64,000 nucleotides of DNA from Pterois miles (GCA_947000775.1 CAMQGK010000299.1:16806001-16870000), one strand, 5' to 3'. Counted from the first letter of the stretch, positions 1 to 12,509 are shown. The notes: a model not told the origin generated them from the sequence alone. A program made the numbers and translations.

Positions 1-69
1 AACAAGTTGTTAGCTTCCTCCATTTTGTTCTCTGGCTCTCTGAAGTTAGTAGTGTCAAGATGACTTATA

Positions 70-118
70 CATCCATCCATTATCTGTAACTGCTTATCCT
101 ATTCAGGGTCATGGGGGG
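70..118 (-). repeat. 3' end fragment of SINE-like teleost repeat
   Basis: CATCCATCCATTATCTG, CTGCTTATCC and CAGGGTCATGGGGGG match, in reverse, the end of the longer copies at 62389-62736 and 9656-9925. Only about 50 bp remain. Confidence 0.6.
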
Positions 119-1408
119 ATTGGGTTTAACATGATGAAAAAAATTGCGCAGATTTGCAATTTGTCTGTGAAATTTGGTTGTTTTATATGCAGGCGTGAGC
201 GGGCCTTTACGGGGAAGGTTTTCCACATGAGTTTGGATGCAGATATTTGTTCTCACCGACGGGGTTGTTAGGAAAGAGCCTTCCCTGAACTGTTGCTGCA
301 AAGTTGGAAGCGCCCTGTTGTCTTAAATATCACTGCAAGCTGTAGCGTTAAGATTTCATCCAACAAACAAAAACACGACCAGACCGAGAGGTGTCCACAT
401 ACTTTTGGCCATGCATTGGTGGTGTGCTGGTCCTGGGTGGGCTGTTGGTGTCTCAAACTGTGACCTGAGCCAGTTCAGACCTGGAGTCTGCTCACGCAGC
501 CTGATGGGGGTCTGGACTGTTGGCTTTACAAGAGGGTCTGTTTTTAAAGGACTACACAATAAGAGGCTCTCCACTCCTGGAATTCCTGTCACACAATAAC
601 AAGTTTTGTTTTTAACATCGTCGGGTTCAATATTAAGAAACACTTAAAGCTTCTTTTAGTTCGATCAGTGTTTTATCACCATCCAGACTGAGACTGAGAC
701 ACAACACATCATTTATATGGCAGAGACTGGAGGGAAAACAGTGACTGTGCTGGGTGATTAACAACAGCAATCAGACTTTATTTATTGTATGCGTTTCTGA
801 ATGTGCGTTGTTCTCGCCAAGTTGCTGCAAAAATACGATCGATCATGTCATAAAAACCTCATCCCTGTTGATGTTGCCGTTTTTTCAAGAAGGTGTTTGG
901 CCTCGCTGTCTGGCAGTCGCATTTCATTTGGCGCTGAGCAGTGTTATTCAGATTTGTTGGAGAGTTGATTTCTGTAAGCAAAATAGTGCAGAGACGTGCA
1001 AATTTCCCTCCAACGAATGCTATGCTATGGAGTTTGCTGTTTTCTGACATTCACTGATTGAGGCACCATAAGCCTGAGATGGTTTTGTAATGCATTTAAT
1101 TATCTATATTCTTCTAGGTCGCTTGTCCACAAAAGAGGCCCGAGGCATCTGCTGGGTGAATCAACTCTCCACGTCTATTCCTCTTCAGCGGAGGTAGAAA
1201 ACATACTGTTAGCCCTGTGTTCCTTCCTGCTGGGTCATATATGCTGACTAAGGCACTACTGTGATAACGACATGAAACCAACCAAGGCCTCTTCGAGCAA
1301 CAGTGAAACTCAGGCATGTGAATTCAGCTGAAGTGGAAAAAGACATTGTCGGCCTTTTATTAAAGTGATAGCAGCACATCACTTTAGATGTTGTCAAAGG
1401 CTCTGAGT
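119..1408. other. Non-coding, nothing recognised
   Basis: No gene, RNA or repeat family was recognised. Short open frames overlap on both strands without family resemblance. Confidence 0.5.
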
Positions 1409-1410
1409 TA

Positions 1411-1706
1411 CCCCTACAAAAAAGAAGCTTATTCAAGTATGCTATTAGCATACTTCTTTTAAACTTAAGTTAACTTAAACGTACAAGTGTACTAACAGTA
1501 AAAAAAATATTAAACTTGTTGTTTACTGAATGTACTTTAATAAACTAAGAAGTGGGCTACCATTACATAACAAGTAAACTAACAATATACCTATAAGTTC
1601 ACTTAAAGTATAGTTCATATTATAATTGCAATACAAAATAAACATCAACTATACTTATATTGACTTCATAACATAAACTTGAAGTATACTTCTTTTTCTG
1701 TGAGGG
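1411..1706. mobile_element. Tc1/mariner-like MITE (TA target)
   Basis: This 296-bp AT-rich element has inverted ends: CCCCTACAAAAAAGAAG at the left and CTTCTTTTTCTGTGAGGG at the right (an inverse match with a few differences). It is flanked by TA on both sides (1409-1410 and 1707-1708). The interior is full of AAGTATACTT-like short palindromes. No coding sequence is present, so it is non-autonomous. Confidence 0.6.
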
Positions 1707-1708
1707 TA

Positions 1709-2420
1709 CATATCATCAGTATTATCTTGACTGCTGTCCCAGACTTCTACTGATCTCAATGAGAATTTGGAGATGAAGCAAATGTTTCAAATGGAAAAGT
1801 TGTCAGCAGATAGACAGATGGTCGACTGTGAGTCATAAAAAGAGATACTTTCTCATAGAAGTATTTTATGAACAATTAACTTTAGCTGTCGTAACATTAA
1901 TAATCCCGCCCACGCCCCAGTATCGGACTACTCCGTTCGCACACCACACACTTCCTTGAGAAGAGTGTTTCTATGAGAAAAGCAAACACAGCATTTGATC
2001 ACCATGCCCAGCTATCAATTACGATGTCAAGCACAGGGACGGCTGACAAGTACAAATTATATATTTTTTTGAGAATTTTCTGAGGAAAATATGACTTTAT
2101 AATGGCATATGGGTTGACGGATCCTCCCAGAATCATCTGTTTCATAAAAAAATACTAGATACACAGCCGCACACCACATAGAAACACAACCCATTTGCCA
2201 GAAAAAAAAAAAATGTTGGCATTGTATTATACATGTTGGCATTGTGGTATTATATTGTGCATACACAAATACATTTCATAAATATGTTTCATATCAGCTT
2301 TCCATCACACTTGTATAATGCCTCATGGAGATTATAACATTGTGAAACAATTTCTTACACTTAGGCAACAAAAGTACTTTAAGTTTTAAAAAAGAAATCC
2401 TGATTTGTGTTCAAATAATA
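1709..2420. other. Non-coding, nothing recognised
   Basis: AT-rich sequence without recognisable gene or clear repeat family. A short run of A at 2,200 and scattered ATTATA motifs only. Confidence 0.45.
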
Positions 2421-2424
2421 ATGT

Positions 2425-3125
2425 AACAATGTAATAACGCTACAATGTAACATGACAATGTAAAAAAGGAATAATGTAACACCATAATGTAAAACGGAAC
2501 AATATACCGCAACAATGTGACAATGCAACTAATGCAACGAAACAACGTAGCGAAACAATGTAATAACTGCCCTTAGCAGACTCTCTTGCCAGCCCGTTCT
2601 CATTCCCAGGACATTAAATATCGAGGCTGGTATTGTCATGGCCGTGCTCGATACCACCGCACAAGGCATCCATTAGCAACGATATGAAACACGCTGGGCA
2701 TTCCACTGAGTATAATGTAATAGCATCCATGGCAACAGTAACTGCTCAAAGAAAATGTGGTGGAAGTGTGTTGACGTAGTTTAAAGACAGAGACACACAG
2801 GATGGACGGGAGGGGAGATGGATGGACCCAACAAACGAGGCGTTCAACCAGCAGACTGCTGTTTGTGTCCTGTGCATTGTGTTTCACTTTCACTTTACGA
2901 TTAGCTGTTCGTTTGTGTCCTATGTTCAGTTTAATTTTCACTGTAAAAATGTGGTAGTTTTAAGCCCATGTACTTCTTTCCTAAACCTAACTAAGTGGTT
3001 TTGTTACCAAAACCTAAAGTTACGCCAAAGGGAATGTAAGTTGGATGGGAACTTGCACAATGTTACATAACAAGAGTCAACGTTTACTTTTGGTTTCATA
3101 CGGGACATGAACAGCGGTCTCCTAC
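2425..3125. repeat. Degenerate copy of inverted 13-bp-array repeat family
   Basis: The left part (2425-2562) is a loose tandem of GTAACAATGTAAT-like units ending in TAACTGCCCTTAGCAGACT. The middle (2815-2870) has CCCAACAAACGAGG and CAGACTGCTGTTTGTGTCC. The right part (3068-3115) has, in reverse, GGACATGAACAGCGGTCTCC. The same modules in the same arrangement occur at 46620-47700, so this is a second, decayed copy of that family. Confidence 0.5.
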
Positions 3126-5263
3126 TCGATATTATACCACGTGACTTTTGATAACAGTCGCCTGATAAACTATGCCACATTCTCTGAGTGAGTACAAAAA
3201 CTTATAATGTATCGTTCATCTCCAGTTTGCAGGAATGTACAATGCCAATATTAAAAATCGGGCTGAGAAACAATGCACTTTCAGGGACCTTCTTTGCAAC
3301 CCAGGTCACGACTGGGAAACATACAGTTCCAGAGGCTCTTTGACATCTGATAAGGGCTGCAGAGCTGAATTGATCCCGATCTTAAACTCTCCTAAGCTGG
3401 GGAGATTGTGCAGATATCTGCCTTGGCCTCTCCTGGGTCGTGCACCCACGGCCACACGGATAGGAAGCAATTTCCTCTGTACTTGGAGCTGATTGCATTG
3501 AGCTGGTCCAACGGGGTGAGAATAAAGCAAAGAAAGAAACTGAGGCCTGATTAATCAGCAAGAATGAAACAGCTTCCATGTGGGGAGAAATCTGAATTTA
3601 CTGACTCTTATATCTGTATATGTATGACAGAAGTATTATCACGTTCAGGGTGAAAGATGCAGACGCTTGTGCCCTAAAATAACCTCCTCAGCTGAGGAAC
3701 CATGACATAAACACACAAACAAGCACAAAGGCACCGGCCTGTCTGTGGAAGTAGCCATGAACCCTCAGGGAAAAAACTCCAGTTTGTTGCTCTGGGAAGG
3801 AGAATACGCCACTGTTTACTTCTCAATTCGGCACAGTCTGTTTTGCAGTGCCAGTGAGCTGAGCATGGTGTCTGTGGTTTTTCAAGATACACTACGATAT
3901 CATCCTTGAGGGCGTGTGGAGCCACTAGCTAATGCGACAACATCGAGTGGTGATATAATGTGACAGAGATTAATTTAATCCAAACAGGACAAAGACGCTG
4001 TTGTCATCGGCTTGCTCCCGACCAGAGAGCTTTGTCACGTTCAGAATCAGCTGTAATGCGCCAAAAAATTTATGAGTGGAAGAGAAGGGAGGGGAAAGGC
4101 AGGGTCACGGTCTGGTTGGCACCACATTAATACAATCAGCATCACTGTGGTTAGCGATGATGACATCAAGAAAATTGGTTTCTCTGTGTTTCTGTCTGTT
4201 AGGATTCAAAATGTCAGCAGAGGTTCTGGTTACAGACGGACTACTGCCTGTCATAAATCTGCTTCTCATGGGCTGCATAATCCCACACTTGCAATGTCTT
4301 TACCGCCTCCCACACAAATACTTTGCTCCTGTTTAAAAATCATCTGCAGCAGATTTAATTGTTGCTGTGCGCTCTTAAAGGAGGCGAGCTTTAACGATCC
4401 CTCCTCTCATTTTTTTTATTTTTCAGAGATGCCTGCAGAGTGAACTCGCCTTATTGAAAACATGCTTCAGCTCACGTGGGTGACCACCACTTTTATACGA
4501 ATGTATGGGCGTGTTTCTGTGTGCCAGTGTGCATGTACATGTTCAAAATGTGGCTAAAATTGAAAAGACAACTCTATCCATTACTCAATGAATAGATCCG
4601 GTTTGCTCAAACACCACATGACCTCTCCTGATAGGAACTCCTGAATGCCACAGAATTAAACATATTTTAGACATGATGAGAAGCAATAAATTACAGTACT
4701 TAGAAAGTCCCGTCGTGCTCCACCCGGGGAAGGCCGGCTGGGCCGAGCTGGGCCGAGCCGGGTCACTGTCTTTGGAAAATGACCCGCTGACAACGTGGAG
4801 GAGTGAAGTGAGTCAGCTCATTTCATGTGGATTTAAGCAAACTGATTACATGTGTGGATGTCAAACAGCATGCTGGGAAATTGTTATAACTGCTGCAACT
4901 TCTTGAATGTGCCGTCTGTGGTTTTCTTCTGTCAGCATTCATTTGAAAACATGTTATCCCATTTGTTAATCCAGTTTATTGCATTCATTTATATATTTTT
5001 ATTTATCCAGCTAAAAGTCTCATTGTTTGCGGTCTTGCTGAGATTCAACCCCCAAATCTGCAGCTCTCTGCAGCTTTTAGACATTTTGGGCTAATTCTTT
5101 TTGTTTATCGGTCTGTTGGGATGATTAGCAGCTCTAAATAAAAGATAAGTCCAGTGTTCGCCGTCTGTCCAGCGTGAAATCAGTGGACCAGTTGTACTAG
5201 TGACTCAGAGGAGAGGGCAACATTATTTTTTGAAGAAATTGGAAACCAAACAAGCAAATAAAG
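3126..5263. other. Non-coding, nothing recognised
   Basis: No exon, RNA gene or repeat family was recognised on either strand. A CCGGGGAAGGCCGG / GGCCGAGCTGGGCCGAGCC GC-rich patch sits at 4,720-4,765. This flank lies downstream of sost, where mammals keep distal sost enhancers, but I see no specific conserved site. Confidence 0.45.
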
Positions 5264-5271
5264 CCGAGTGG

Positions 5272-5851
5272 TAGAGGTAAGATCTTTAGCCCGAGCTCGA
5301 GTCCGAGCCCGACCCGGCCCAAAATGTCAATTATTACGTTCAGGTCGGGTCGGGCCGGGCTTCTCTCTCACTAACTTTTTTTAATAAATATATACTTATA
5401 TATTATGTATACTAAAACGATGTATGGATATTAAACTAAGGAATACTTGTTATAAAATAAATAATTTGGATAAAACAGAGAAGGCGCTGTATGGTAAGAT
5501 ATAAATGTTTATTGATTATGCATCTTACAGTCTTGTTTAACTGGGAGAATTCGTTACTAAAGACAGGCTTTAATTTGTTATCATTATGCACAGGCATCGT
5601 CACAAATGTGATCACACAAATCGCAACCAGTCCCTTTTCCCGGAGCAGAGCTCTGTCCGGGTCTGACTGACGCATCCCCTCCCTTTCCTCCTCCTCCTGA
5701 GTCCTCACAAATAAAATAGAAAGTTTCGGGTTTGTTTCGGGCTCGGGCCTGCAAATCAAGTTAATTGATCGGGCTCGGGCCGGGTCGGGCTTTAATACCC
5801 GCGGGCCTGGGTCGGGTCAGGCTGGATTTTTTAGGCCCGATCTTACCTCTA
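5272..5851. mobile_element. hAT-type MITE with perfect 13-bp ends and 8-bp duplication
   Basis: This 580-bp element starts TAGAGGTAAGATC (5272-5284) and ends with its exact reverse complement (5839-5851). The 8-bp CCGAGTGG occurs directly on both sides (5264-5271 and 5852-5859), the target size of hAT transposons. Just inside each end lie GC-rich inverted tracts (CCCGAGCCCGACCCGGCCC-like left, GGGTCGGGCCGGGC and GGGCTCGGGCCGGGTCGGGC right). The interior is AT-rich and has no transposase. Confidence 0.85.
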
Positions 5852-5904
5852 CCGAGTGGAAATCGGACTTACATTTGACAGGTGGCATGAAAGACAATTA
5901 CAAT

Positions 5905-6321
5905 TAGAGCTGTCAGTTTTGGAAATCAATTAACAAAACAAAACAATGACAGATATTATACATAAACCCTCACAGGTACTTCATTAAGCATAAAAAATAT
6001 GCTGAAATCATAACATTGTAAACAGGCAACAACAGCAGTATGTCAGTGTGTCAGCATGTCTGTAAAGGGGAGACTGGTGGGTACCCACAGAACCCATTTT
6101 CATTCATATAACTGGAGGTCAGAGGTCAAGGAACCCCTTTGAAAATGGTCATGACAGTTTTTCCTGTACTGTTTAGCCTCCTTCCTTCTCCCTCAGGTTT
6201 CCTAGATTCATATGATGCCAGAATCTTCACTCTAGCTTTAAAACTGATTCTGCTACAACTTAAAAATTGCAAGGTGTGTTAATACGTGAAAGAAATTACC
6301 GTGTTAACTTTGACGGTCCTA
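5905..6321 (+). mobile_element. MITE family A, copy 1 (near full length)
   Basis: The ends are TAGAGCTGTCAG and TTGACGGTCCTA, variants of the TAGGGCTGTCAA inverted end of this family (see the intact copy at 49914-50316). The interior shares GGAAATCAATTAACA, CTGTAAAGGGGAGACTGG, GGAGGTCAGAGGTCAAGG and TTTAGCCTCCTTC with the other copies. No target duplication is left. Confidence 0.7.
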
Positions 6322-7620
6322 GTAAATACCGTATATATGTATGTTTACCCTTAATTACCTCTTGGCCTTGGAAGCAGGTTATGTTTTCACCGGCGCTGGT
6401 TTGTTTGTTTGTCTGTTAGCAAAAGAAAAAGTTCATGATGGATTGGAATGAAATTTTTTGGTGGGGTGGGGTGTGGCACAACGAACAATCCAGACATAAT
6501 GCAGGGGAAATTAGAGCTGGACCAAAGCACACTTTGTTTGTTGGAACAATTAACAATAATAATTTAGACGATTCTGTGCAATACAAAAAATAGTTACAGT
6601 ATAACGCAGAAAATAAGTACATTTTAAAAAGATTTCAGTGAAAAATTATTTGAGAGCAATCACATTGACCAAGAGTGCTATTTAACTCTTTGCTAACATG
6701 TCAGCCATAATAACTTGATAAGCTTAAATTACATCAAGAATCTGTTGCTTCTCTGTTTTGGAGTCTTTCTGCTGTTATTAGTGGTGCCATAAATGTCAGT
6801 GGGAATTTGAATGAGGTTTCCTTACTGCTGGAACACAACCAAGAAAGCTTTCTTTGCTGTATAATCTTATATTCATGCTTTTTAAAATGAAGAGCTGCAG
6901 TTTCACTCTTATACATGAAAGACAGAAGAGTTTATAACCCGTCAAACGTAAACAGATGTTTTAATTGCTTGTGTGTGGCGAAGCTGACCTTGCTTATGTC
7001 AGCTTTCCTTGAGTCGTCAGCACCATCGACCTCAAGCTAATTACCCAATGACAGGTTGTGTAAACTCCCCTGTTAGATTGGCCTTTATGTGCCCCCTCGA
7101 CAGCACAGTGTACCACAGCTTCATCTCTTTTAAGGGTTTGGAAAACTGAACTTTTGCTGCATCACTACACAGCACTTTTTCATTATTCCAGACCTGAAGT
7201 ATCTTATACATTTCTGGAGTCCATAAGGTGGTGATTAAGCAAGGAAATGCATTCTGCCTCCTCAACCTTGGGGCTTGTTTAGAATTGTTTGTTGACAGCC
7301 CTGTTTCCTATCCGCTGCACCTCCTGTTGTCCTGAGCACATGTGGTTGGCTCGCCTCTCTACATGCCTGGTCTCGGCTGAGAGACCGAGGCTTACATGGC
7401 TCAGCGGATGCCCCCTGACCCGTGGTTCTGCTACTGTCCATCTCTGGAGAGGGGTCATCTACTTCTACGTCTTTCTAGAGAGTCCGTTTGCGTTCTTAGA
7501 TTCGCCCAGAATGGCAAAAAACAATCAGTGACTAAGACGCAGCCTGGATGCTGAAGTTAACAGAGGAGGACATCTTCGGTCTCGCCTCTGTCTTGACGTC
7601 AGCTTCTTTCCGTCCCGGCT
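6322..7620. other. Non-coding, nothing recognised
   Basis: AT-rich to mixed sequence with short overlapping frames of no family resemblance. Confidence 0.45.
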
Positions 7621-7827
7621 GAATCACTCTCAGCCTGCAGGAAACACTACCCACCTCCTAAAGCCTGCGTCGTGTGAGGAGCACAAAGTCAGCTGAACTT
7701 TCCCTCATCTCTTCAGCTGCCGGGCAACTCTTCTGGTTTCCATTTGTTTTAAGTTATTAGCGCTCATGACCTGATAAGGGAGTGGTTGGAGGAGCGCAAA
7801 CATCTTTCTCCGACTACATCCGTCATT
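7621..7827 (+). repeat. Direct duplication, left copy
   Basis: About 207 bp nearly identical to 8151-8357, offset 530 bp. Both have GCAGGAAACACTACCCACC, CACAAAGTCAGCTGAACTTT and ATTAGCGCTCATGACCTGAT. Differences are scattered substitutions. Confidence 0.85.
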
Positions 7828-8150
7828 GGACGCACCATCCAGTTTAGCCCAAGTAGTCTAAATACGTATGAAAACAACTACAGAAAACATGTCAGCAAAG
7901 AATTTGACGATTGTTTAATGGCAAATGTCACTAACTTACAAAACAAAACACTCAAATGTGGCCTGGATAAAAGTCTGGTGGTTGTTGGGTCCATTCCACC
8001 TCCCAGCCCGCCCACCATAACGGGTCTTTCTCGCTGCATTTACATTGCAGTCATGGTGCACAACAGACATGAGGAAATCAAGAAAGGCGTTCTTATTGCA
8101 CGCTAACTGCCTTGTGTAGTATTGCGGCGCCAGCTTTTCCTGTCCCTGCT

Positions 8151-8357
8151 GATTCACCCTCATCCTGCAGGAAACACTACCCACCTCCTAAAGCCTACGT
8201 CAAGTGAGGAACACAAAGTCAGCTGAACTTTCCCTCGTCTCTTCAGCCCGCCAGACAACTCTTCTGGTTTCCATTTGTTTTAAGCTATTAGCGCTCATGA
8301 CCTGATAAGGGAGTGGTTGAAGGAGCGCAAACATCCGTCTCCGACTACATCCGTCAT
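8151..8357 (+). repeat. Direct duplication, right copy
   Basis: Partner of 7621-7827. The 320 bp between the two copies are unrelated to them and include a stretch (8040-8130) resembling 10100-10180 (GCACGCTAACTGCCTTG versus GCACGCTAAATGTCTTG), so repeated modules are interleaved here. Confidence 0.85.
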
Positions 8358-9131
8358 CGTCCACATGTGTTTGACTTGAGCAATAATATCCGCTCCTGGA
8401 AAAGTTTGACTCGAAGGCCCGGAGGTGAAACTACCGGCGTGTAGAAGCATTTATGTAATCCTTGACGAAGGTCTGAAAATTATGTGTCCCAGTAAGTTCA
8501 GCAAATATATTCCATCTCAATAAACGTCTTGGACCACCTACAACATTGTTAAGCAACTCAGCGGCGCAGGCAGCTGACCAGAAACACAACACTTTAAAGA
8601 CTTTTATAGGGGTTAGTTTTTGGCATGAGAGAGAAACTGCTTCACATGCTATGAATGTCACCTCAAGTCACTTTCCACTGGTGTTTTTTTGCAGTCAACA
8701 GAAGAGACTCGCCTGCTTTTGCACCACAAAAACACACATCAGTCAAGGACCTCTTTAGCTGCACAATCTATTTTATTTGACTGTCTCTTGTGCATTTGGC
8801 AGAACATCAGTGAGGTCTGTGTTGACAGTGCTTAAGCCAGTCAAGTGGCTGTCTCATAGACAACTTTCTGGCCGTGCGCTAAACAATAAGCTTCCACTGC
8901 ACAGAGATGAAATTAGATATTTCATCGTTCCATTATGGCTGTTCAGCGTAGCAAACAGAAACATGCATTTGTGAGCAACATTTATTCCACATAGTCCTTT
9001 TTCTTCGGTTAAATTGAAGACGTGGCAACATGGAGATTCTCACTGGGAGCAGGTTAAAGTGATTATCTTCAACTGAGACGTCTGTTGGAAGATATGGATC
9101 ACTTAGAGTGTGACTGAAAGCCTGTTCAGCC

Positions 9132-10527
9132 CAGTGGTGGGAGAAGCATTCAGATCCTTTACTTGCAGCAGTGGGTAGAAATGGAGCAAAAAAAAAACCT
9201 TGCCTCTGTACTACTACTGTAATGACTATTTCTTTCCTCAGAGGTTTTCAGAAACAGCTGTACCATAAGAGAGCGTGCTCCGGCTGGTGCACAGTGCTTG
9301 GTATTTCCTCAACTGATCTCAAAGTTTGTGACCTGACAGCCGCCACTGAGCCCCACTCGGCCGTTAGCAAAAAGCAGTGACATACTCTGATAATCGTTAA
9401 GGTTATGAGTAACCGCTAGCACTAGCTGAGTTTGGAAATAACTGATAAGGTTAGTTTGGATTTTTTTTGTAGTAAAGTTTTAAGTATACTCCCAACCAGA
9501 TCTCAAAGGATGGCGTATAAATACCACGCCTGTCATGAGTATGCGTTTTAGCGTTTTCGTCATGTGTATATCACCCAAACGTCTGCCGTTAGGTATAGAT
9601 GAGAAAACCGCTTAGTTAGGGTAAAGGAAAACGTCATGGTTGGGCTTAAAATAAGTCATCCATCTGCAACTGCTTATCCTGTGAGGATATCCTCCGCGAG
9701 GAGCTGGAGCTGATCCCAGCATTGGGCGAAGGTGGAGTTCACCCTGGACAGGTCGCCAGTCCACCACAGGGCACATAGAGACAGACAACCATTCACGCTC
9801 ACACTCACACCTACAGGACATTTAGAGTCATCAATTAATCTAACTTGAATGTGGGAGAAAGCCGGAGAACCCGGAGAAAACCCATGCTAACACGGGGAGA
9901 ACATGCAAACTCCACTGCAAGTAAAACACGTCCAGAGGCCACCATAGAAAACACATCACAAACGTCAACAAAATGTAGTGCAACAATCGTCTCAAACACA
10001 AACCTGGTTAAAAGTCTGGTCTCGCTTCATTAACTCGTACCGTAGGATTTATATGCAGATGTGTTTATAATTATTTTCGGGCAGTACAGGATATGTGACG
10101 TACAAAAGACATGCAAAAATCAATAAAGGCATATTTGTTGCACGCTAAATGTCTTGCACATTATCGTGGCATTTATAAGCCTCTTTGTGCGAACAGGCTG
10201 ATGCACCTGGAGTCTGGTGGCTTTGAAGAGAGCGATATAACGACTTCACTTCCCCGTTGGAAAGGGCTGTCTAACGCCAAAAAAGCCACAAGACTCCACT
10301 GACAAAAGCAGTAATTTTACTTCAGTGAACACTGGAGTTGTTGATCTACTGCTGCTTTGTTCGGTTAGTTTGTTTGGGTCATTGTGTGACTTTTGGATCC
10401 AAACTAAATGTGGGAAAAAGTTTTTAGAAGGGTTTGGGAAAAACATATGTACTACTACAACCTCAACTTAACAAAAAATAACGGGCCTACCCTTTAAGTA
10501 AAGTACTTGAGTTACATGTCACCACTG
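9132..10527 (+). mobile_element. Putative hAT-like element with nested insertions
   Basis: The left end CAGTGGTGGGAGAAGCATTC and the right end ATGTCACCACTG (inverse CAGTGGTGACAT) look like paired inverted ends. Flanking 8-mers GTTCAGCC (9124-9131) and GTTCAACT (10528-10535) agree at six of eight bases. A SINE-like repeat at 9656-9925 sits inside. The interior is otherwise unlike the short form of this family at 11812, so the pairing of ends is tentative. Confidence 0.45.
9656..9925 (-). repeat. SINE-like teleost repeat, truncated copy
   Basis: In reverse this matches the copy at 62389-62736: GGACAGGTCGCCAGTCCACC, ACATAGAGACAGACAACCA, GAGTCATCAATTAA and GGGGAGAACATGCAAACTCC. The tRNA-like head is missing. 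Confidence 0.75.
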
Positions 10528-10539
10528 GTTCAACTGGAT

Positions 10540-11810
10540 GAACACAGCCTAATTCTTCTCCTGCAGTGAAACCACTTCTTCTCTCACACTTGGACGGCAG
10601 TTATCATTTATTGTGGTCAGTATGTCAGTTCTATAAATATTCCTTATAGAGACCATGAGTCAACCAGGACCTGTTAGTGAACTCTTGGCGTTAATCGAGT
10701 CCTGTTTCTTACACTCGTAACAGAGTGGGGATCCTCGGGGACATCTGCACCTGGTATTCAAAACTTCACCGATGACACTTTACGTCGAGGCCGGAGCGAA
10801 GTGTCGTAGACTTGTTTCATTTGCTGGGAATAGATCATGCCTGACTTCCTGTGCACCTCCCCAGATCTGCAGGGGTCATCTGCAGGTCGCCGTGTGTGCA
10901 AACTGTAACACGGGGCAGATGCTTTGTCAGCATCAATATATTAGCGCACTGTTCACGTACTGCTCTTAAGTATGTGTTCTTGACTTCCTGGGAAACTTCC
11001 TCCGTGCTCGTTGCCGGAGTAAAAGCGTGGCATGTGTGTTCTCTCCTGGAAAACCGGGCTTGAAAATGACATAATGACTGCACATTATGGATGATGTAGT
11101 GAAATTTAATATCTACTGTTCTCCACTGGCACGACAAAAGACGAGCTCTCGGCCACAGTTGCCACAGAGATTTTCTGTTTTGTGTTGAGGCTTTAAGTTT
11201 ATTTGGCGCTCTCAGGGAGCTCTCGTCCCCGTAATTAAAAACAACATTTGCAGATAAAATTCGGCGTAAACACCTCGTTTAGTCTGGTGCTCTTTCTGTG
11301 CCTGGATTGCATAACTCCTGTTTCAGCGAGCGCCACTGGTCGTGCTGTTGGCGAGAGCGCTCCAGATATGACAAGCGCCCACAGAGTGCTCAAATAAAGC
11401 AAAGAGGGATGCGTTTTGTACTCGCAGTGAATGAAGCCTGAAGCCAGGAGGGAGGAAAGGTGAAGAGGAGTGATGCTGAATGATGACTGTGGCTCATATC
11501 CATCCTCTTAAACAAAGACATGTTGGACATTCATCTTCTTCTTTTGCAAAGATTTGCAAATGCCTGAACTTCTTTGCACAGACAGACAGATTTCCCAAGA
11601 ATGTATGTACAAATACACAGTAATACTTTACTTTAACCCAAATTTAGCATTGTAAGCACTATAAAAACATGCATTTAATATAACACTCCATCAGGTAGTT
11701 GTAAGCAGATATATAAGTATTTATTAGTTTACAGTATTTGCGACATATTTTATATTATTAGAACTGTTTTACTTCCTTTATGTGTTGATACAGCAGCCTC
11801 CAGTTACTGA
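10540..11810. other. Non-coding, nothing recognised
   Basis: Mixed-composition sequence without a recognisable exon or repeat. Overlapping frames at 10,770-11,140 on both strands show no family resemblance. Confidence 0.45.
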
Positions 11811-11811
11811 C

Positions 11812-12205
11812 AGAGGTGGAAGAAGTTCTTGGATCTTTAAGTAAAAGTAGCAGTACCACAAAAATACTGTGAGACAAGTAAAAGTCCTGGAAGTATTTGC
11901 ATTAAAATATACATAAAAAAGTAAAAGTACTCATTTTGCTGAATGGCCAATTTCGGAAAATTATTACATAATTAGATCAGAATTATTGATGCGTTAATTT
12001 GTTCATCACTTTAATGCTACAGCATGTGGAGCTCATCTTAATTATTTTATGTACTAACAGGGAGCTTAATTTATTATAAAATCTCATAATTTATTAGTTG
12101 ATTATATTTTGCATTAACCTGACTGTAAAGATCAGAACTGTGGTGCCGTAAAAAGAACAATACTTGCCTCCAAAATGTTTGGAGTTGAAGTACAAAGTAT
12201 CATAA
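11812..12205 (+). mobile_element. hAT-like MITE (CAGAGGTGGAAG family), 3'-truncated
   Basis: It starts CAGAGGTGGAAGAAGTTC and continues AAGTAAAAGTAGCAGTACC, AAAAGTACTCATTTTGCTG and CATAAAATGGAAATG, a widespread teleost non-autonomous element known for AAGTA-rich ends. The right end is lost where family A sequence begins near 12,206. Confidence 0.55.
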
Positions 12206-12505
12206 AATGGAAATGTGTTGCTTTATGCAAATGTATGTATATATTTATTATTGGAAATCAATTAACAACACAAAACAATGACAAATGTTGTCCAGAAACC
12301 CTCACAGGTTCTGCATTTAGCGTAAAAATCTGCTCCAATCATAACATGGTAAACTGCAGCCCAACAGGCAACAACAGCTGTCAGTGTGTCAGAGTGCTGA
12401 CTTGACTATGACTTGATCCAGACTGACTGGGACTATCATAAAGTGGGCATGTCTGTAAAGGGGAGACTGGTGGGGACCCAGAGAACCCATTTACATGAAC
12501 AAAAG
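12206..12505 (+). mobile_element. MITE family A, copy 2 (5' part missing ends)
   Basis: Shares GGAAATCAATTAACA, CCTCACAGG, CATGTCTGTAAAGGGGAGAC and GAGAACCCATTT with the other family A copies. It abuts the preceding element, giving a chimeric junction. Confidence 0.65.
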
Positions 12506-12509
12506 TAAA

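Noticed and set aside
5436..5759. 107-aa minus-strand frame inside the 580-bp MITE
   Set aside because: The element is too short for a transposase and the frame lacks any hAT motif.
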